Of a DNA stretch of 64,000 bases, positions 60,378 through 64,000 are shown in pieces (the first letter of the stretch is position 1; each line of letters opens with the position of its first letter). Source of the DNA: Streptococcus oralis (lineage in GTDB: Bacteria > Bacillota > Bacilli > Lactobacillales > Streptococcaceae); assembly GCF_022749195.1 (NCBI RefSeq), contig NZ_CP094226.1, positions 1,142,001-1,206,000 on the forward strand. Reading direction: 5' to 3'. Both the position numbers and the translations under genes were made by a program. The notes below the pieces were generated by a model. The model was given only the letters and a program-made list of their open reading frames with translations, made no database searches and had not been told where the DNA came from.

Positions 60378-61301
60378 TTAGTTGGCGTTTCTACTCGCCA
60401 ATACGGATTCTAAAATTGCCATTCGAACAAAGACACCGTTGGTCATTTGTTGGACAATGCGTGATTTTGGTGCTTCAACCAAGTGGTCAGCAATTTCCAC
60501 ATCTCGATTCACTGGAGCAGGATGCATAATGATTGCTGTTTCTTTTAAGCGATTATAGCGTTCTTGGTTCAAGCCGTGTTGAACATGGTAGTCTTCTTTT
60601 GAAAAAACGGCTCCACTTTCATGGCGTTCATGTTGAACTCGGAGTAACATCAAAACATCCACCTGATCAACAATCTCATCAATAGTTACAAACTGTCCAT
60701 AGTCCGCAAACTCTTGACTTCTCCATTCCTCAGGTCCTGCAAAGAACAGTTCAGCTCCCAAGCGTTTCAAAATCTGCATATTGGATTTGGCAACACGTGA
60801 GTGGTCCAAGTCGCCTGCAATAGCGACCTTGAGCCCCTCAAAGTGACCAAATTCTTCATAAATAGTCATCAAATCAAGCAAGCTCTGACTAGGATGTTGT
60901 CCCGAACCATCTCCACCATTGATGATGGAAGTCGTAATTGATGGACTCGCAATCAACTCTCTGTAATAGTCGACCTCTGGGTGGCGAATCACACAGACAT
61001 CCACTCCTAGAGCAGATAGAGTCAAGATGGTATCATACAATGTCTCACCCTTATTGACCGAACTAGTCTTCACATCAAAGTCAAGTCGTTCCAGCCCCAG
61101 ATTAATCTCTGCCACTTCAAAGGACTTATGTGTCCGTGTAGAATCTTCAAAGAAGAGATTCGACACGATAGGTTTGTTCTCGTAGGGAAGTTGGGCTCCG
61201 TTTTTAAACTCGATTCCTCGTTTGATCAATTTCATCACTTGATCAACTGTGAGGTCTTCCATGGAAACCACATGGTTCAATGCTTGTTGATTTTCTGACA
61301 T
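60378..61301 (-). CDS. pyrB: Aspartate carbamoyltransferase
   Basis: 307 aa catalytic chain. [13 protein letters not shown] carbamoyl-phosphate loop, HPSQSLLDL and MHPAPVNRD. It commits carbamoyl phosphate to pyrimidine synthesis. Confidence 0.97.
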   Translation of the reverse strand: MSENQQALNHVVSMEDLTVDQVMKLIKRGIEFKNGAQLPYENKPIVSNLFFEDSTRTHKSFEVAEINLGLERLDFDVKTSSVNKGETLYDTILTLSALGVDVCVIRHPEVDYYRELIASPSITTSIINGGDGSGQHPSQSLLDLMTIYEEFGHFEGLKVAIAGDLDHSRVAKSNMQILKRLGAELFFAGPEEWRSQEFADYGQFVTIDEIVDQVDVLMLLRVQHERHESGAVFSKEDYHVQHGLNQERYNRLKETAIIMHPAPVNRDVEIADHLVEAPKSRIVQQMTNGVFVRMAILESVLASRNAN

Positions 61302-61319
61302 GGCTACTCCTTCAGCTTT

Positions 61320-61841
61320 CTAAGCTTCTTCAGTAATCAGAACTCTGTCTTGGCCATCAAGTTCTGTCATCTCTACGATGATTTCTTCAGAACGACTGGT
61401 TGGGATATTTTTCCCAACGTAATCTGGACGGATAGGCAATTCTCTATGTCCACGGTCAACTAGCACCGCAAGACTCACGCGCGCAGGACGACCATGGCCG
61501 ACAATGTTATCAATAGCGGCGCGGATGGTGCGGCCTGTATAGAGTACATCATCCACCAAGATAACTTCACGGTCTGTCACATCAACAGAAATCAAAGAAG
61601 TATCTTCTCCGCTTTTAACATCATCACGGAAAGGTTTGGTGTCCAATTCCACAACAGGAACAGTGATGTTTTCCAACTGCTCCAAGCGTTCTTTGATACG
61701 ATGAGCGATGAAAACACCTCGCGTTTTTATCCCTGCTAGGATAATTTTATTCAAATCTTTATTGCGCTCAATAATCTCATAAGTAATTCGCGTAATCGCT
61801 CGTTTGACAGTCAATTCGTCTACAACTTCTTTTGTCTTCAT
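61320..61841 (-). CDS. pyrR: PyrR attenuation protein / uracil phosphoribosyltransferase
   Basis: 173 aa. PRPP loop [20 protein letters not shown]-bound PyrR binds the upstream leader and stops transcription of the operon. Confidence 0.96.
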   Translation of the reverse strand: MKTKEVVDELTVKRAITRITYEIIERNKDLNKIILAGIKTRGVFIAHRIKERLEQLENITVPVVELDTKPFRDDVKSGEDTSLISVDVTDREVILVDDVLYTGRTIRAAIDNIVGHGRPARVSLAVLVDRGHRELPIRPDYVGKNIPTSRSEEIIVEMTELDGQDRVLITEEA

Positions 61842-61855
61842 GACAAACCTCCAAA

Positions 61856-61999
61856 AAGAAAAGTCTCCTTCTACAAGGAGACTTGAAATGTATAGCTAAG
61901 CGAGCCCTACTGTATACAGTATAGGCTTCACCCTTCTACTTTATCGCGCTCCTTGCCTGCCTCACGGGACAGGTTTAAAGGACTATTTAGTTACCATTT
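61856..61999 (-). promoter_or_regulatory. PyrR-dependent attenuator leader
   Basis: The leader has the PyrR-binding stem-loop (61945-61990; GTGAGGCAGGCAAGGAG) and an intrinsic terminator AAGTCTCCTT/AAGGAGACTT (61861-61884). UMP-loaded PyrR would favour the terminator. Confidence 0.88.
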
Positions 62000-62028
62000 A
62001 CTATAGCACAAAGCACCCTTAAAATCAA
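62000..62028 (-). promoter_or_regulatory. Promoter of the pyr operon
   Basis: Minus-strand TTGATT (62023-62028), 17-bp spacer, TATAGT (62000-62005) with extended TGC. Confidence 0.8.
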
Positions 62029-62051
62029 GCAAAAACTTTTTCAGAGTCCCC

Positions 62052-62681
62052 TTAAACATTGCTAAAATCATATAATTGGGGATAGTGGTCACATTCTGGA
62101 TTTTTGGGATGGCAGATAGCTCGTCCAAAGTAAATCATGGCCTGGTGAGCTGCTAACCACTCTTCTGGTGGCAGAACATCCATAACACGTTTTTCTACTT
62201 CAAGTGGCGTAGCCGATTTTTTAACGATATTGTGATGCTTGCAGATCCGCTCCACATGAGTATCGACTGCGAAGGCTGGGATTCCAAAGCCCACACTCAT
62301 GACAACATTGGCTGTCTTACGACCAACACCTGCTAGACTTTCTAATTCTTTACGTGTCTGAGGGACTTGACCATCAAAATCATCTAGTAACTGTTGAGCA
62401 CATTTTTTAAGAAATTTAGCCTTATTTCGATACAGTCCCAGGCGAGAAATGTGTGAAGCAATTTCACTTTCAGTCGCTACAGACATGGCTTGTGGTGTCG
62501 GAAAGGCAGCAAAGAGCCCTGGTGTGGCCTTATTTACCGCTGCATCTGTGGTCTGAGCTGACAACATCACCGCAACCAGTAGTTCAAAATGATTGGTAAA
62601 ATCAAGACTAGGCTTAGCATCTGGAAAGAGGGCAATAATTTCCTCTATGACATGACGGGCACGTTTCTTAGATAAAACCAT
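62052..62681 (-). CDS. nth: Endonuclease III with degenerate Fe-S motif
   Basis: 209 aa, HhH-GPD glycosylase. The HhH loop LAGVGRKTANVV with its catalytic Lys and the VDTHVERI aspartate are intact. The usual C-terminal Cys-x6-Cys-x2-Cys-x5-Cys cluster keeps only the first two cysteines (CHPKNPEC; the third position is Tyr and the fourth is lost), so the [4Fe-4S] cluster may be absent. Its ATG abuts the TAG of the DUF177 gene. Confidence 0.93.
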   Translation of the reverse strand: MVLSKKRARHVIEEIIALFPDAKPSLDFTNHFELLVAVMLSAQTTDAAVNKATPGLFAAFPTPQAMSVATESEIASHISRLGLYRNKAKFLKKCAQQLLDDFDGQVPQTRKELESLAGVGRKTANVVMSVGFGIPAFAVDTHVERICKHHNIVKKSATPLEVEKRVMDVLPPEEWLAAHQAMIYFGRAICHPKNPECDHYPQLYDFSNV

Positions 62682-63224
62682 CTACTCGTCTCCATCAAAC
62701 AGTCCTTGCAAGCCAGCAAATGGACTGTTTTCTTCTTTCTTGACTGCTTGTTGGGCTTGGTATTCATCTTCAGTCATGATTTGCCAGTCATTTCCTGACA
62801 CAAAACCTTGGCCCGCCTCTTCTTCTGCCGTCAAGACCTTGATTGGGATATTGAGCAGGATATTATCTGCTACGCTCTCAGCAAGGTCGATTTCCCCATT
62901 TTCGATAGGCAAGACTAAGTCATCGTCTAGAACTTCCTGGTCTAGTTGATTGGTCGCTCCTTCCATGAAGACTTCTGTGACTGGATAAGACTCAGCCAAC
63001 TCAACTGGCTCCATACTGCGGCTGGAAGCAAGGACAATAGTATATGACAACTGATAGTCTAAGAAATACAGACGGTCTTCGTACTGGGCCTTTCCCACTG
63101 CTAGGATATCTTTGACATCTAAAATTTCTTGATTCCGTTTACGCAAGTCTGCGACAAGGTCTAAAGTTTGTTCAAAGTGTAGGCCTTCAGGCTGCTTACG
63201 AATTTCTTGAATATTTAACTTCAT
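62682..63224 (-). CDS. DUF177 (YceD-like) protein
   Basis: 180 aa, with an LELVADLRKRNQEIL-like basic start and the DLAESVADNILLNIPIKV segment typical of DUF177, a family tied to 23S rRNA or L32 in other organisms. No rpmF follows here. It is directly coupled to nth. Confidence 0.85.
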   Translation of the reverse strand: MKLNIQEIRKQPEGLHFEQTLDLVADLRKRNQEILDVKDILAVGKAQYEDRLYFLDYQLSYTIVLASSRSMEPVELAESYPVTEVFMEGATNQLDQEVLDDDLVLPIENGEIDLAESVADNILLNIPIKVLTAEEEAGQGFVSGNDWQIMTEDEYQAQQAVKKEENSPFAGLQGLFDGDE

Positions 63225-63325
63225 ATTTCCTCCATAAAGATGTATTCACTTGATTATACCATGAAAAGGTTATAAGTCAGCTTTCCAAACTTTGATATTA
63301 AAATCTCATTTTTAACATATTTACT

Positions 63326-63354
63326 ATGACAAACTTTCCTATTAGTGCTATACT
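63326..63354 (+). promoter_or_regulatory. Promoter of the immunity-like gene
   Basis: ATGACA (63326-63331), 17-bp spacer, TATACT (63349-63354) with TGC. Confidence 0.7.
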
Positions 63355-63391
63355 ATAGGAAAGAATACATCAGAGCAAGGAGGATGCTCAT

Positions 63392-63721
63392 ATGGAAGAC
63401 AAAGCACTCATCACTGAAGCTTACCAACTCCTTTCCGAGTTAAATAAAAGCTACCAAAGCTGCAACCAAGGAACAGCCGATGATTTCCGTCTACAAGAAC
63501 TACTGAACACCACTCTCAAGGAACTTAAAAAAGCGGAAAAGATTGACAACAGTATCTTAATCGACCTCGAGAAATTTTACCAACGTACCAGTCTTCTGAT
63601 TGGACTGGGTAGCCTAAAACTGAATGATCAAGCTCGTGCTGCTTGGCGCAACTATGACAAGTTCCACTACGAACATGTCAAACACGTACTGACTCTCTAT
63701 GGACCTGTTTTTGGATTTTAG
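63392..63721 (+). CDS. Small helical protein, possible bacteriocin immunity (EntA_Immun-like)
   Basis: 109 aa, predicted four-helix bundle. Length and helix pattern suit the enterocin-A-immunity family, but no bacteriocin gene is in view and the call is tentative. AGGAGG precedes the ATG. Confidence 0.5.
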   Translation: MEDKALITEAYQLLSELNKSYQSCNQGTADDFRLQELLNTTLKELKKAEKIDNSILIDLEKFYQRTSLLIGLGSLKLNDQARAAWRNYDKFHYEHVKHVLTLYGPVFGF

Positions 63722-63744
63722 AGTTTAGAATTTTGGATTTTCTA

Positions 63745-63855
63745 TTGACAAAATTTCCTGAAAGGTATAGGATAGAGGTACTAATACTCGGAGGTAAGGG
63801 AGACATGAACAACTAAATCTATCAAATAAAGAACTTTATTTAGTAGATCTTGTTT
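63745..63855 (+). ncRNA. Very short transcription unit with three-codon ORF
   Basis: TTGACA (63745-63750), 17-bp spacer, TAGGAT (63768-63773), then CGGAGG, ATG AAC AAC TAA (63805-63816) and an AAATAAAG/CTTTATTT hairpin (63824-63841) followed by a U-rich stretch. Predicted RNA ~75-80 nt. Confidence 0.5.
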
Positions 63856-63909
63856 TTGTCTCTTTTTGCATGCTCTTTTTGTACTAGATTTTCTAGTATC
63901 TTGTCCTCA

Positions 63910-64000
63910 TTGAAAATCAAAAAACTGGAAAGCTAATCATCTGCCCCTCTTGGGTTAGGAAGCTCCAAGCTAGTTTGACGACCTTTTCAACGAGGATAAT
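63910..64000. repeat. BOX-like repeat, partly cut off
   Basis: CTCATTGAAAATCAAA near 63910-63926 and AGCTAGTTTGACGACC near 63970-63985 resemble the arms of pneumococcal BOX repeats. The element runs to or beyond the edge. Confidence 0.55.

Noticed and set aside
63722..64000. A coding gene at the right edge
   Set aside because: Only a three-codon ORF and repeat-like sequence are seen.

Overview
The window looks like the chromosome of a Mitis-group Streptococcus (S. mitis / S. oralis / S. pneumoniae relatives). Low-GC composition, LPXTG and G5 surface proteins, and housekeeping gene order (trmFO-pyrH-frr-cvfB; rsmI-yabA-holB-tmk-proCAB-rluD-lspA-LysR; rplS-crcB pair-chorismate mutase-flavodoxin-DHH phosphodiesterase-rpmE2; pyrR-pyrB-carA-carB) all fit, and the last 90 bases resemble a BOX repeat. 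Species was not determined.

Region by region. 1-11000: a surface-adhesin locus on the minus strand. A membrane-anchored CPHC thiol-disulfide oxidoreductase is followed by a ~3030-codon VWA/isopeptide-repeat LPXTG adhesin cut by one in-frame TAG, then by a partial G5-domain surface protein. 11300-33400: mostly minus-strand core genes (translation, tRNA modification, clamp loader, proline synthesis, lipoprotein signal peptidase, L21/Prp/L27), then a plus-strand oxidoreductase, DEAD-box helicase, HD hydrolase and HAD phosphatase. 33480-34870: three small genes, possibly orphan immunity genes. 34991-41698: a complete type II-A CRISPR-Cas locus closely resembling S. thermophilus CRISPR1: 12 repeats, leader, long csn2, cas2, cas1, tracrRNA between cas1 and cas9, cas9. 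41900-46344: tRNA-Arg, L19, two FluC channels, chorismate mutase, flavodoxin, a Pde2-like phosphodiesterase, a membrane protein and L31.

46326-53960: a 7.6-kb integrative mobilizable element inserted in the 3' end of rpmE2, bounded by a perfect 20-bp direct repeat. It carries a tyrosine integrase, a CI-like repressor facing an excisionase-like gene across an operator/promoter region, a short RepA_N-type protein, an Spx-like protein without the CxxC switch, a Rep_trans protein preceded by a MOBT-like oriT hairpin, a MobV relaxase preceded by a pMV158-like oriT, an unknown protein, a 34-codon ORF, and a candidate ~155-nt structured RNA with its own promoter and terminator. No conjugation pore genes are present, so transfer would need a helper.

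54000-63720: a frameshifted mntH, the pyrimidine operon (PyrR attenuator, pyrR, pyrB, carA, carB, with an unusual repeat-filled 448-bp gap between carA and carB), nth, a DUF177 gene and a possible bacteriocin-immunity gene. 63722-64000: a very short transcription unit and a BOX-like repeat.

Integration: the CRISPR system and the mobile element lie 5 kb apart; the element's promoter, operators, terminator and att repeats form a self-contained module that rebuilds the end of rpmE2. Two genes (adhesin, mntH) are broken by single-base changes, so sequencing error must be excluded for both.
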